Shown: positions 1 through 7,963, counted from the first letter of the stretch. The stretch is 9,222 nt of DNA from Bacteroidales bacterium UBA4788 (GCA_002402965.1 DHGW01000075.1:1118-10339); one strand, 5' to 3'. Notes: generated by a model from the sequence alone, not told the origin. Numbers and translations are program-made.

Positions 1-527
1 ATCTTCAGAAACTGGCCACCAAAGGCGCTGTCAGACTATTCGCCGACAAGGATGACCTTACCTCGGTGATTCAGATAATCCCTGAGGGGACCGTTGTTGA
101 GGCAGTAAGTGCCGATACTGCCTTCACGCTGATCCGCCTGGGTGACCTGGAGGGTTATATAAGTTCAGACAAGCTTACGGCAGCACTGCCGGTTGTGACA
201 ACTGCGCAGCCTGTTGTTCAGCCTGCCGTTCACCCGGTACAGGAAGCCGCACCGGTCCGGGCCGAGCCTGATGTGCAGGCCAGACAAATTCCAACGGAAC
301 GGTTCCAGGCGCTGATCGACAAGTATGGAACGGACCTGGCGAAAAAACTTTACCAGCATAAGGTCTGGAAGGGCATAAGTTCCGACATGGCGCGCGACAG
401 CTGGGGTAAGCCGAAACAGATCAACCGGATGTACGTAGACCGGAGCGTCGAGGAGGAGTGGATTTACTCACAGAAATACCTCTACTTCAGGGATGGAGTG
501 CTGGTTGAATGGGGTCCGGTGAAATAA
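1..527 (+). CDS. SH3-like domain protein with C-terminal BamE-like/DUF module (5' end missing)
   Basis: The reading frame (first full codon at base 3) is open to the left edge, so the gene starts outside the window; a GTG at 66 is internal to the first domain and is not the likely start. 174 residues are visible. Residues about 8-58 resemble a bacterial SH3 domain: a hydrophobic strand, an acidic turn, the IPEGTVVEAV strand, then LEGYISSDKL. A Pro/Val/Ala/Gln-rich linker follows (about 59-95). The last 75 residues carry a compact domain with the pattern KGISSDMARDSWGKPKQIN, then EEEWIY and YLYFRDGVLVEW. This layout (short helix, G-K-P turn, W-x-Y strand, YLYF-x-x-G hairpin) resembles BamE/SmpA-like lipoprotein domains and small DUFs of that fold. 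SH3-like domains of this sort often sit in envelope proteins, but the signal region is not visible here. The family resemblance is from memory of motifs; function is unknown. Two hairpins follow the stop. Confidence 0.75.
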   Translation, partial: LQKLATKGAVRLFADKDDLTSVIQIIPEGTVVEAVSADTAFTLIRLGDLEGYISSDKLTAALPVVTTAQPVVQPAVHPVQEAAPVRAEPDVQARQIPTERFQALIDKYGTDLAKKLYQHKVWKGISSDMARDSWGKPKQINRMYVDRSVEEEWIYSQKYLYFRDGVLVEWGPVK

Positions 528-551
528 CAAATAGCTATTACATCATATATA

Positions 552-572
552 CCGGTGCCGTCATGGCGCCGG
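552..572 (+). other. GC-rich hairpin after the SH3-like gene
   Basis: CCGGTGCC (552-559) pairs with GGCGCCGG (565-572) as 8 bp with one G-T wobble and a 5-nt loop. It starts 24 nt after the stop codon and has no T tract of its own; the next hairpin supplies one. It may stabilise the 3' end or be a first stage of termination. Confidence 0.5.
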
Positions 573-581
573 CCCGCCTCT

Positions 582-615
582 AAAAATGGCGTCCCGAAAC
601 TGAGGCGCCATTTTT
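582..615 (+). terminator. Bidirectional intrinsic terminator
   Basis: AAAAATGGCG (582-591) is perfectly complementary to CGCCATTTTT (606-615), giving a 10-bp stem that a wobble and one C-G pair can extend; the loop is about 10 nt. The downstream arm ends in a run of five T, then ATTT. Because the upstream arm begins with five A, the mirror image also works for minus-strand transcripts leaving mutS and tRNA-Gly. It separates the SH3-like gene from those convergent genes. Confidence 0.85.
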
Positions 616-677
616 ATTTGAGACCACTACAAGACACTAAGGCTGAGAATTCGCGTTTCCTGTACCCTTTAGCCAAT

Positions 678-703
678 AAAAAAAGGAAGCTTGTGGCTTC
701 CTT
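678..703 (-). terminator. Intrinsic terminator downstream of tRNA-Gly
   Basis: On the minus strand an 8-bp perfect stem (AAGGAAGC / GCTTCCTT, 696-703 with 683-690) with a 5-nt loop is followed by a run of seven T (684-678), then ATT. The hairpin begins 8 nt after the tRNA 3' end, so it defines a short 3' trailer. It should also stop any read-through from mutS. Confidence 0.85.
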
Positions 704-710
704 GATCTCT

Positions 711-784
<74 letters not shown>

Positions 785-795
785 AATTGTGACTG

Positions 796-825
796 CAAAT
801 TTAATACTTTTTTCAAAATTACAAA
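796..825 (-). promoter_or_regulatory. Predicted Bacteroidetes-type promoter for tRNA-Gly
   Basis: On the minus strand TTTG (825-822) is followed after 18 nt by TAAATTTG (803-796), a full match to the Bacteroidetes -7 box TAnnTTTG; the spacing is slightly short of the usual 19-21. Initiation about 6-8 nt further on would give a leader of only a few bases before the first tRNA base at 784, as expected for an RNase P substrate. A second TTTG (817-814) is too close to serve as the -33 box. Confidence 0.55.
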
Positions 826-834
826 CATCAGAAT

Positions 835-3444
835 TTACCTCATCAGTTTTCGGATGTTGTACAGTTTATTCAGTGCCTCCATCGGGGTCAGGTTATCAAG
901 ATCAAGCCCTATCAGCTCGTCACGTATCTGTTTCAGCACCGGATCATCAAGCTGGTAGATGCTGAGCTGGTAGCCTTCACGGTGTGTAGCGATCTCGTCA
1001 ACAGGTTTTCCCAGATTCGCGCCGCCGCGACCCTCCTCCAGCATCTTCAGTATCTCATCCGCCCTGCCGACAACACTCTTCGGCATACCCGCCATACGCG
1101 CCACATGTATCCCGAAACTGTGCTCGCTGCCTCCCCTCTTCAGCTTGCGCAGGAAAATCACCCTGTTGTCAAGTTCCCTGATAGATACGTTGTAGTTCTT
1201 CACCCTCGTGAATGTGTTTTCCATCTCATTGAGCTCATGATAATGAGTGGCGAAGAGGGTCTTGGCCCTGTTCCTGTTCTCATGGATATACTCCACCATG
1301 GCCCACGCGATGGATATACCGTCATAGGTGCTGGTCCCCCTGCCTATCTCATCAAGCAGCACCAGGCTCCTGTCGGAGAGGTTGTTCAGGATGCTGGCAG
1401 CTTCGTTCATCTCAACCATGAAGGTTGATTCCCCCAGAGAGAGGTTATCCGAGGCCCCCACCCTTGTAAATATCTTGTCTATGATCCCTATACGCGCTTC
1501 TTTGGCAGGAACAAAGCAGCCGGCCTGCGCCATGATCACTATCAGCGCTGTCTGCCTCAGCAGCGCCGACTTACCTGACATATTAGGACCGGTCAGTATG
1601 ATCACCTGTTGCTCGTCGTTGTCAAGCCAGACGTCGTTGGGGACGTAAGGATCATCCGGAGGCAGCTGCCGTTCAATAACCGGGTGACGCCCGTCCTTTA
1701 TATCCAGAACATGACTGTCGTCAAGCAAAGGCCGGATATAGCCGTACTCCCCGGAGACCACGGCAAACGAGATCAGGCAGTCGAGCCGCCCCACCGCGGC
1801 CGCATCAGCCTGCATGAGGTTGATGTAGGGCGTGACCGACATCATGAGGTCATTGAAGAGCGTTGTCTCCAGCGCCAGTATCTTCTCCCCTGCCCCGAGG
1901 ATCTTCTCCTCGTACTCCTTGAGTTCTTCGGTGATATACCTCTCGGCGCTCACCAGGGTCTGCTTGCGTATCCAGTCGGGCGGCACCTTGTCCTTATGGG
2001 TGTTACGCACCTCGATATAGTAACCGAAGACATTGTTATAACTGATCTTCAGTGAGTTAATTCCCGTTCGAAGACCCTCTCTCTGCTGGAGATCATTCAG
2101 GTATTCCTTACCCCCGTAATATATCTTGCGAAGGTCATCGAGCTCCTGGGATATGCCTTCGGCGATGACGTGACCCTTGTTGACGGCGGACGGGGGGTCC
2201 GGTGCAAGTGTTTTGGCTATAATCTCTGCAAGCTCCGGACAGGGGTCGAAGCCTGAAGCCATTGAAACCAGAGGCGGGCATTCCGTGCCGGCACAAACTC
2301 TCTTAAGCTCTCCGATGGCATTCAGGGCGCGACGGATCTGAGCCACTTCGCGCGGGGTGACCCTTCCCACCGCCACCTTGCTGAGCAGCCGCTCGAGGTC
2401 GCCCACCTCCCTGATGAGCCCTTCCATCTCCTCCCTCACCTCCGTCTGGCCAATCAGGTACTCCACTATGTCAAGCCTGGTGTTCAGCACTGCCGTATCC
2501 TTCAGGGGAAGGGATATCCACCGTCTCATCATGCGTCCGCCCATGGGCGAAAGGGTCCGGTCGAGGATATCTGTCAGCGTCTTCGCGCCCTCGTAGGGAG
2601 AATGAAACAGCTCGAGGTTGCGGACAGTAAACCTGTCGAGCCAAACATACTTCTCCTCCTCAATCCGAGCAATGCGGTTAATATGCCCGAGGTTCTCATG
2701 CCGGGTCATGTCAAGATACCAGAGGATAGCGCCTGCGGCGATGATGCCGTTGGCCATGCCCTGTATCCCGAATCCCTTCAGCGATGTGGTGCCGAACTGC
2801 TTCAGCAGCCTCTCGGTGGCCGTCTCGGGAGTGAATATCCAGTCGTCAAGCCTGTAAGTGTAGAACCTGCTCCCGAACCTCTCGCGGAAGAGATCCGTCT
2901 TTTTCTTCTCGAAAAGCACCTCTTTCGGCTGGAAGTTATTGAGGACCTGTTCCACATGGGGCGTGTCGCCCTCGGTCACGAAGAACTCACCGGTGGAGAC
3001 ATCGAGCAGCGCCACTCCCACTGCCTGTTTGTCTATATGAACCGCAGCCAGGAAGTTGTTTTCCTTATGGTTCAGCACATTATCGCTGAACGAGACTCCC
3101 GGGGTGATCAGCTCGGTGATACCCCGCTTAACAATCTTCTTTGTCAGCTTGGGATCCTCGAGCTGTTCGCAGATGGCAACACGCTGTCCCGCCCTGACCA
3201 GTCGCGGCAGGTAGATATCAAGCGCATGATACGGAAAACCGGCCAGCTCCACTGAGCTGGCAGATCCGTTGGCGCGCTTCGTCAGAGTAATGCCAAGTAT
3301 CTCTGACGCACGGATGGCGTCCTCGCCGAAGGTCTCATAGAAATCACCTACCCTGAAGAGCAATATCGCGTCAGGGTGTTTGGCCTTGACGGCATAGTAC
3401 TGCTTCATCAGCGGTGTTTCGACATATTTGTGCATCTGAGACAT
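835..3444 (-). CDS. mutS: DNA mismatch repair protein MutS
   Basis: 869 residues, close to the usual MutS length (E. coli 853). The protein binds mismatches and small loops and, using ATP, recruits MutL. The N-terminal mismatch-binding domain has the Phe-x-Glu motif at F35-Y36-E37 (within DFYETF). Connector, lever and clamp domains follow to about residue 560. The ABC-type ATPase has Walker A GPNMSGKS at 619-626, the signature segment ASDNLSLGESTF from 664, Walker B LVLLDE at 694-699, and the FATHYHEL switch at 731-738. The C-terminal tail ends with the conserved LTPMEALNKLY segment that aids dimerisation. All diagnostic residues are present, so it should be active. The ATG at 3444 gives the usual short N-terminal arm before the TPLMKQYY segment; no Shine-Dalgarno is seen. 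It is divergent from the saccharopine dehydrogenase gene. No mutL is in view. Confidence 0.97.
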   Translation of the reverse strand: MSQMHKYVETPLMKQYYAVKAKHPDAILLFRVGDFYETFGEDAIRASEILGITLTKRANGSASSVELAGFPYHALDIYLPRLVRAGQRVAICEQLEDPKLTKKIVKRGITELITPGVSFSDNVLNHKENNFLAAVHIDKQAVGVALLDVSTGEFFVTEGDTPHVEQVLNNFQPKEVLFEKKKTDLFRERFGSRFYTYRLDDWIFTPETATERLLKQFGTTSLKGFGIQGMANGIIAAGAILWYLDMTRHENLGHINRIARIEEEKYVWLDRFTVRNLELFHSPYEGAKTLTDILDRTLSPMGGRMMRRWISLPLKDTAVLNTRLDIVEYLIGQTEVREEMEGLIREVGDLERLLSKVAVGRVTPREVAQIRRALNAIGELKRVCAGTECPPLVSMASGFDPCPELAEIIAKTLAPDPPSAVNKGHVIAEGISQELDDLRKIYYGGKEYLNDLQQREGLRTGINSLKISYNNVFGYYIEVRNTHKDKVPPDWIRKQTLVSAERYITEELKEYEEKILGAGEKILALETTLFNDLMMSVTPYINLMQADAAAVGRLDCLISFAVVSGEYGYIRPLLDDSHVLDIKDGRHPVIERQLPPDDPYVPNDVWLDNDEQQVIILTGPNMSGKSALLRQTALIVIMAQAGCFVPAKEARIGIIDKIFTRVGASDNLSLGESTFMVEMNEAASILNNLSDRSLVLLDEIGRGTSTYDGISIAWAMVEYIHENRNRAKTLFATHYHELNEMENTFTRVKNYNVSIRELDNRVIFLRKLKRGGSEHSFGIHVARMAGMPKSVVGRADEILKMLEEGRGGANLGKPVDEIATHREGYQLSIYQLDDPVLKQIRDELIGLDLDNLTPMEALNKLYNIRKLMR

Positions 3445-3478
3445 TTACGGTTTGATGCCTGCTCTCTGCAGGGTGAAA

Positions 3479-3486
3479 CAAAATTA
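3479..3486 (-). promoter_or_regulatory. Candidate -7 box for mutS
   Basis: On the minus strand the eight bases read TAATTTTG, matching TAnnTTTG. Initiation a few bases downstream would leave a leader of about 28 nt before the mutS ATG. I found no TTG at the ideal -33 distance (the nearest is 11 nt upstream), so the call rests on one box. Confidence 0.35.
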
Positions 3487-3543
3487 AAAATCTCCCGCAA
3501 CTTAAGTATAACTTTTATCATAATTAGTCCGGAAGAGTTTGAC

Positions 3544-3551
3544 TACATTTG
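3544..3551 (+). promoter_or_regulatory. Candidate -7 box for the saccharopine dehydrogenase-family gene
   Basis: TACATTTG matches the Bacteroidetes -7 consensus TAnnTTTG and lies 64 nt ahead of the ATG at 3616, implying a leader of roughly 55-60 nt. There is no clear -33 TTG. A near match with one extra T sits at 3593-3601, so the true site is uncertain. Confidence 0.3.
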
Positions 3552-3615
3552 TCTGGAAGGCAATAAGAGTGTGCCTGCGGGATTCCTGAGATTAATTTTT
3601 GTAAACATAAAAGAT

Positions 3616-4950
3616 ATGAAAAAAGTTCTTATTCTCGGCGCCGGTCTGGTGTCAAAACCTATGGTCGAGTACCTCCTTGAGGAAGGTTTCGAGGTTATTA
3701 TTGCCACCAGGACGAAGGAGAAGGCTGACAAACTTCTGGGCGGACACAAGAATGGCAAATCGGTTGCCTGGGTCATGGAAGACATGGATGCCCTCTCAGG
3801 CATGGTTAGGGACAGCGATCTAACGGTAAGTCTCCTTCCTTACAGGTTCCACGTTGATGTGGCGAAGTTCTGCCTCAAGTTCAGGAAGCCCCTTGTGACG
3901 ACATCATACGTTTCACCGGCAATGCAGGCCTTGCATGATGATGCCGTGAAGGCAGGCGTGATATTCCTCAACGAGGCCGGGCTCGATCCGGGTATTGACC
4001 ACATGTCGGCCATGCGCATCATTGACAACGTGAGGCAGAGAGGCGGCAAGATCGAGGAGTTCTATTCGCTCTGCGGAGCCCTTCCTGCACCGGAAGATGC
4101 CAACAACCCGCTGGGGTACAAATTTTCATGGAGCCCTAAGGGAGTGGTCCTCGCCAGCCGCAACGGCGCAACATACCTGAAGCACGGAGAGATTGTCAAC
4201 ATCGAACCGATAAACCTCTTTAAGGCCAGGTTCTCCCATTTCTTTCCCGGTGTGGGCGAACTGGAAGTCTACCCGAACCGTGACTCGGTGAGCTATGTGG
4301 ATATATATGGATTGAAAGGCATCCTGACGATGTACCGCGGTACCTTCCGCTTCAAGGGATGGTGCGAGACCCTTGACCTGATGAAGGCAATTGGACTCAT
4401 TGATGACGGCGACAAGGATTACACGGGCATGACCTACAGGCAGTTCGTGGCTGACAAGGCGGGATTGCCGGGCATCAACCTCAGGAAGGAACTGAATGAG
4501 GCACAGGGTCTCAACCCCACCGAAAAGGCGCTTGAAGCATTGGAGTGGCTGGGACTGTTCAGTGATACAGATATGGGTTACAAGGTGACATCACCCTATG
4601 AGATCACCTCTGACCTGATGATCAAAAAGATGTGGCTGAACGACAATGAGCGTGACATGATCGTCATGCAGCACCTCTTCCTTGCATCATACCACGATGG
4701 CAAGAGCGAGGTGATCAGCTCGAGGATGCTCGACTACGGGACACCGGCAACGAACACCTCCATAGCAAGGACTGTTGCCCTGCCCGCCGCAATGGCTGTC
4801 AAGATGATCCTTACCGGCAAGATCAGTCTGCACGGTGTCTACCGGCCGATATTGCCTGAACTGTACAACCCCATCCTCGATGAGCTCGAAGCCAACGGCA
4901 TCAAGATGGAAGAGGAATACGGGCTGCCGGTTGAAGAAATGATCAAATGA
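3616..4950 (+). CDS. Saccharopine dehydrogenase-family oxidoreductase (saccharopine reductase type)
   Basis: 444 residues from the ATG at 3616. The frame stays open upstream into the antisense of mutS, but the protein begins correctly here because residues 1-30 form the first Rossmann strand and dinucleotide-binding loop (LILGAGLVSKPMVEYL). Other family blocks are the VSLLPYRFH strand (71-79), the substrate-pocket motif AGLDPGIDHM (121-130), ALPAPEDANNPLGYKFSWSP (155-174), GTFRFKGWCETLDLM (242-256) and a conserved end ARTVALPAAMAVKMI plus GVYRPILPELY. This is the glutamate-forming saccharopine dehydrogenase/reductase (LYS9-like) fold, which joins or splits saccharopine, glutamate and aminoadipate semialdehyde in lysine metabolism. 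Bacteroidetes carry many single-domain members of this length, and some relatives act in carboxyspermidine synthesis, so the exact substrate is inferred. The gene stands alone, divergent from mutS and convergent with the trmN6-like gene. Confidence 0.85.
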   Translation: MKKVLILGAGLVSKPMVEYLLEEGFEVIIATRTKEKADKLLGGHKNGKSVAWVMEDMDALSGMVRDSDLTVSLLPYRFHVDVAKFCLKFRKPLVTTSYVSPAMQALHDDAVKAGVIFLNEAGLDPGIDHMSAMRIIDNVRQRGGKIEEFYSLCGALPAPEDANNPLGYKFSWSPKGVVLASRNGATYLKHGEIVNIEPINLFKARFSHFFPGVGELEVYPNRDSVSYVDIYGLKGILTMYRGTFRFKGWCETLDLMKAIGLIDDGDKDYTGMTYRQFVADKAGLPGINLRKELNEAQGLNPTEKALEALEWLGLFSDTDMGYKVTSPYEITSDLMIKKMWLNDNERDMIVMQHLFLASYHDGKSEVISSRMLDYGTPATNTSIARTVALPAAMAVKMILTGKISLHGVYRPILPELYNPILDELEANGIKMEEEYGLPVEEMIK

Positions 4951-5027
4951 TGCAGCGCTGATGACGGGCAGATTACCTGTCCCGGGATACAAAAGAAATA
5001 ACATCGACCCGGGGCCGCACCAGTCTG

Positions 5028-5744
5028 TCAGAATTTAAGATAAAAATCCTTTGTTAGGGAGACATACTCATCAGAGTAGATATGTCTCCCTCCTTTTTCT
5101 ATTACAATCTCCGATTCCTCGCAAGCCGTCACAGCACCGCGCTGCAGTGTCATAAGCACCCTTGCAGGCGTCAGCTCAGGTGTTGGTCTTACAAACAGCC
5201 TCCTGGCACAGTGCAGGCCATGGACGGCAGCCTCTTCAGTGAACTTCCGGGTTTCAATAACCGGCAGCACAAGATGGAGGGTTCCGGCTGGCGCCAGCAG
5301 CCTGGCTGCTCCACCAGCCAGGCTTGCGTGGCTCATGCTGATGGTGTGCCGGGCCCTGGCTTTACCCTCATCCGGGTTTTGCAGGGAGTCGACGAAATAC
5401 GGTGGATTGGTAAGGATTGCATCAAAAAGCATGTCTGCGTCAGTCCGGAAATCCTGAAGGGTGGAATGGAGCAGTGTCAGCCTTTCATGCCAGGGGCATG
5501 CGGCAAAGTTGAGTCCGGCCTGCATGAAGGAGTTACGGTCCGGCTCGATGGCCGTGATCCTTGCCGCTGAACGCTGGGCTGCCATAAGGGCCAGCAATCC
5601 TGTACCCGTGCCAATATCAAGGATTGTAGCGGCATCCTCAACCCCTGCCCAGGCGCCAAGGAGAACACTGTCCGTGGTGACCCCGAAGGAAGCCATCTCC
5701 TGGCGTACGATAAACTGCTTGAACCTGAAATAACCTGTACCCAC
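5028..5744 (-). CDS. trmN6: tRNA1(Val) (adenine(37)-N6)-methyltransferase, TrmN6/YfiC-like
   Basis: 238 residues. The enzyme transfers methyl from S-adenosylmethionine to N6 of A37 in tRNA-Val. The N-terminus has the family opening FRFKQFIV (6-13) and a TTDSVLLGAW block (23-32). SAM motif I is ILDIGTGTGLLAL (41-53), an acidic residue ends the next strand (IEPD, 66-69), and the N6-adenine catalytic motif NPPY is at 113-116. The C-terminus ends LTKDFYLKF, typical of the family. The start is a GTG at 5744; an in-frame TGA two codons upstream rules out a longer form. It begins 11 nt after the antiporter stop, so the two are probably co-transcribed; no functional link is obvious. Its last codons overlap a plus-strand terminator hairpin (5056-5098). 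A general N6-methyltransferase with another RNA target is the main alternative. Confidence 0.88.
   Translation of the reverse strand: MGTGYFRFKQFIVRQEMASFGVTTDSVLLGAWAGVEDAATILDIGTGTGLLALMAAQRSAARITAIEPDRNSFMQAGLNFAACPWHERLTLLHSTLQDFRTDADMLFDAILTNPPYFVDSLQNPDEGKARARHTISMSHASLAGGAARLLAPAGTLHLVLPVIETRKFTEEAAVHGLHCARRLFVRPTPELTPARVLMTLQRGAVTACEESEIVIEKGGRHIYSDEYVSLTKDFYLKF
5056..5098 (+). terminator. Intrinsic terminator for the saccharopine dehydrogenase gene, inside trmN6 coding sequence
   Basis: AGGGAGACATA (5056-5066) pairs perfectly over 11 bp with TATGTCTCCCT (5081-5091). The 14-nt apex can form four more pairs (ACTC/GAGT). CC and five T (5094-5098), then CTATT, follow on the plus strand, so the polarity suits the plus-strand gene that ends at 4950. 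No T run follows on the minus strand. The hairpin lies within about codons 216-230 of the minus-strand methyltransferase. Confidence 0.75.
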
Positions 5745-5755
5745 AATTCAGGGAT

Positions 5756-7891
5756 TTACTTTCTTCTGAATATGGATGCAACGGTCTTGCCGATAAAATC
5801 AACCTTTTCAATTGCCTCAAGAAGTGACGGGCTGGTGAGATCAAGCTGTTCCTCGTTCCATGCTATCGACTGTGAGGGATAAATGATCAGAAAACTGTTC
5901 TCCCTGAACTGATCATTAAGCTGTACCGGAATGCTCTCCATTGCCGGCTGATACGACACAAAATTCCTTCTGCTCAAGACGATTATCAAATTATCATCTG
6001 CCTTAACCTCAGTCCTCAGTTCAGAAAGCCGGCTCCAGTCTTCAAAGAGATTCAGTTCCGCGTTGATCGGGTGATTAACCAGGATCTGCTCCAAAAGGCT
6101 TTTTGTCTCTTCAGCAGTGTAAAAGATGATTTTTGCCCCGGTGTTCTGTGCGATATTCCAGATCTTTGACAGCCAGAAGGAGAATCCCGGCTCATCCTCC
6201 GCCCTGGGCGGAATGACAACAATATGGCGTTTTATGGTCGATATAGGTTGTACCGGACGGTAGATATAGGTGGTACAGTTACACCTCGACAGCAACCCGA
6301 GAGTCAGTCTGCCAAAGAAGGAGTCTGACATGCTTTTCCTGACATGCAACCCCAGCATCAGATCCGAAATCCCGTTCTCCTTCACGACGTTGGAAATTCC
6401 GGAAACCAGGTTTCTGTCATACCTCAGGATTGTCCTAACCCTGACATCTGTTGCCGAGGCAGCAATAACTGACTTTTCAAGAAGCTTCTTTCCCGATTTC
6501 TCAGCCTCCGGGTCAGCCGAATCCGAGGTAAGGATATTCAGGGCAAACAGCCCGTCAGTATTCCTTTTTGATTTAATAATAGTGCTGAGGCTGATGAGTT
6601 CCTCGATGTTTTCCGGATTGCTAACAGGCAGGAGTATACGCTCCATGTTTTCGTGATGTTCATCGGGAGTAATGTCAGAAAGGGCAATTTTTTGCGCACC
6701 TCTCTGAGTCACAAATGACGATACAGTGCAGGTAACGAGTATCATTACTATGGTCCCGTTCAGGACGCTGTCATTCAGAAGGCGAATCGGTTCGCCGCCC
6801 GGACCGTAACTGAGTATAATATTATATCCGATCAGCACGGCGGCCAGGGTTGCTGCTGCCTGGGAGTTGGTAAGGCCAAAGATTATCTTTCGTTCATCCT
6901 GTGTGTAGCCGAAACTCTTCTGGGCTAACCAGGCCGGAATGAACTTACCGGCCAGGGCAACGGACGTCATTACGAGGGCTACCCAGATCGTTTCGCGATT
7001 CACAAATGCCCGGAAGTCGATCAGCATTCCCACCCCGATAAGGAAGAAAGGGATAAAGATCGCATTCCCCACGAAGTCAATCCGGTTCATCAGCGGTGAT
7101 GTGCGGGGTATCAGCCTGTTAAGGGAAAGACCAGCAAGGAAGGCACCTATGATGGCTTCAATGCCGGCAAATTTTGACATCACCCCCCCGAGAAAAACAA
7201 GCACCAGTACAAAAATGTATTGTGAAATGTTATCACTGTAGCGTTTGAGGAACCATCTGGCAACTATTGGAAACAGGAAGATGATCACTGCTGAGAAAGC
7301 CAGATATGAGATTACAAGTTTTATCCAGAAGATTGTATTCAGTTCACCTCCGGTCAGAGCGACTATTATAGCCAGTACTGTCAGGGCCAGCACGTTGGTA
7401 ATCAATGTACTGCCAACGGCGATATTCACCGCCCTGTTCCTGAAAATACCAAACTTGCTGACAATCGGGTAGGTAATCAAAGTGTGTGAGGCAAACATAC
7501 TCGCCAGCAATACTGATGTGACAGGAGAAAAATGAAGGAGGTACATCCCTGCAACAGTCCCGAGGATCATCGGAATCACAAACCCGTAAAGTCCCAGCAA
7601 CGTGCTCCGGCCTGCATTCCTCCTGAAATCTTCCATATCAATCTCCAGGCCCGAGAGGAACATAATGTAAATGAGACCTGCCGTTCCCGAAAGTATAATG
7701 CTGCTGTCGCGGGTCATGAGGTTAAATCCGTGGGGACCGATAATCACCCCGGCCAGTATCATCCCGAGAAGATGCGGAATCCTTATCCTGTCAGACAGGA
7801 TGGGGATGAGAAGAATGATCAGCAGGATAATAAGAAACTTCAGGACAGGGTCTGTCAGTGGAAGGGTTATGTCGATGGCAAGTTTTAACAT
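5756..7891 (-). CDS. CPA2-family cation:proton antiporter with C-terminal USP-like region
   Basis: 711 residues. Residues about 12-395 form a hydrophobic Na+/H+-exchanger domain with around 12-13 membrane segments: an opening helix (15-33), the RIPHLLGMILAGVIIGPHG block (37-55) typical of the family, the crossover helix GSTLITNVLALTVLAI (160-175), GAFLAGLSLN (249-258), and a helix with K316 at the place of the conserved Lys in NapA-type exchangers. The cytosolic part (about 416-711) looks like two universal-stress-like halves (ERILLPVSNPENIEEL at 417, HIVVIPPRA at 556), a common sensor/regulatory addition. It should exchange Na+ or K+ for protons across the inner membrane. Oddly, the strictly conserved ion-binding Asp of the crossover helix is Asn (N166, codon AAC at 7394-7396), preceded by T165 where NapA has its first Asp. 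ATG start; first gene of an operon with the trmN6-like gene. Confidence 0.9.
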   Translation of the reverse strand: MLKLAIDITLPLTDPVLKFLIILLIILLIPILSDRIRIPHLLGMILAGVIIGPHGFNLMTRDSSIILSGTAGLIYIMFLSGLEIDMEDFRRNAGRSTLLGLYGFVIPMILGTVAGMYLLHFSPVTSVLLASMFASHTLITYPIVSKFGIFRNRAVNIAVGSTLITNVLALTVLAIIVALTGGELNTIFWIKLVISYLAFSAVIIFLFPIVARWFLKRYSDNISQYIFVLVLVFLGGVMSKFAGIEAIIGAFLAGLSLNRLIPRTSPLMNRIDFVGNAIFIPFFLIGVGMLIDFRAFVNRETIWVALVMTSVALAGKFIPAWLAQKSFGYTQDERKIIFGLTNSQAAATLAAVLIGYNIILSYGPGGEPIRLLNDSVLNGTIVMILVTCTVSSFVTQRGAQKIALSDITPDEHHENMERILLPVSNPENIEELISLSTIIKSKRNTDGLFALNILTSDSADPEAEKSGKKLLEKSVIAASATDVRVRTILRYDRNLVSGISNVVKENGISDLMLGLHVRKSMSDSFFGRLTLGLLSRCNCTTYIYRPVQPISTIKRHIVVIPPRAEDEPGFSFWLSKIWNIAQNTGAKIIFYTAEETKSLLEQILVNHPINAELNLFEDWSRLSELRTEVKADDNLIIVLSRRNFVSYQPAMESIPVQLNDQFRENSFLIIYPSQSIAWNEEQLDLTSPSLLEAIEKVDFIGKTVASIFRRK

Positions 7892-7911
7892 TCTTCCGGT
7901 CTGGTTTTACG

Positions 7912-7919
7912 CAAATGTA
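7912..7919 (-). promoter_or_regulatory. Candidate -7 box for the antiporter-trmN6 operon
   Basis: The minus strand reads TACATTTG, a full TAnnTTTG match, 20 nt before the antiporter ATG, implying a leader of about 14 nt. A TTTG lies only 11 nt upstream (7934-7931), too close for a normal -33 box. Confidence 0.4.
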
Positions 7920-7945
7920 ATCAACTGCAGCAAACATTTTTGTCA

Positions 7946-7953
7946 TAGTTTTG
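7946..7953 (+). promoter_or_regulatory. Candidate -7 box for the HYC_CC_PP gene
   Basis: TAGTTTTG matches TAnnTTTG and ends 10 nt before the GTG start at 7964. The implied start of transcription (about 7959-7961) leaves almost no leader. The first three bases, TAG (7946-7948), are also the in-frame stop that limits how far the coding region can extend. No good -33 TTG is seen. Confidence 0.35.
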
Positions 7954-7963
7954 TTTTAACAGT

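Noticed and set aside
2602..3255. Long plus-strand open frame (217 residues) opposite mutS.
   Set aside because: It is the antisense shadow of a strongly conserved mutS region, with no recognisable domain; the same holds for the other plus-strand frames at 982-2055.
3376..3615. The saccharopine dehydrogenase frame is open 240 nt upstream of the chosen ATG, giving a longer possible protein.
   Set aside because: The extra part is antisense to the mutS start and has no family similarity; the Rossmann strand begins right at the ATG at 3616.
4963..4984. Imperfect hairpin just after the saccharopine dehydrogenase stop.
   Set aside because: It has about six pairs with a wobble and a bulge and no T tract; the strong hairpin at 5056-5098 is a better terminator.
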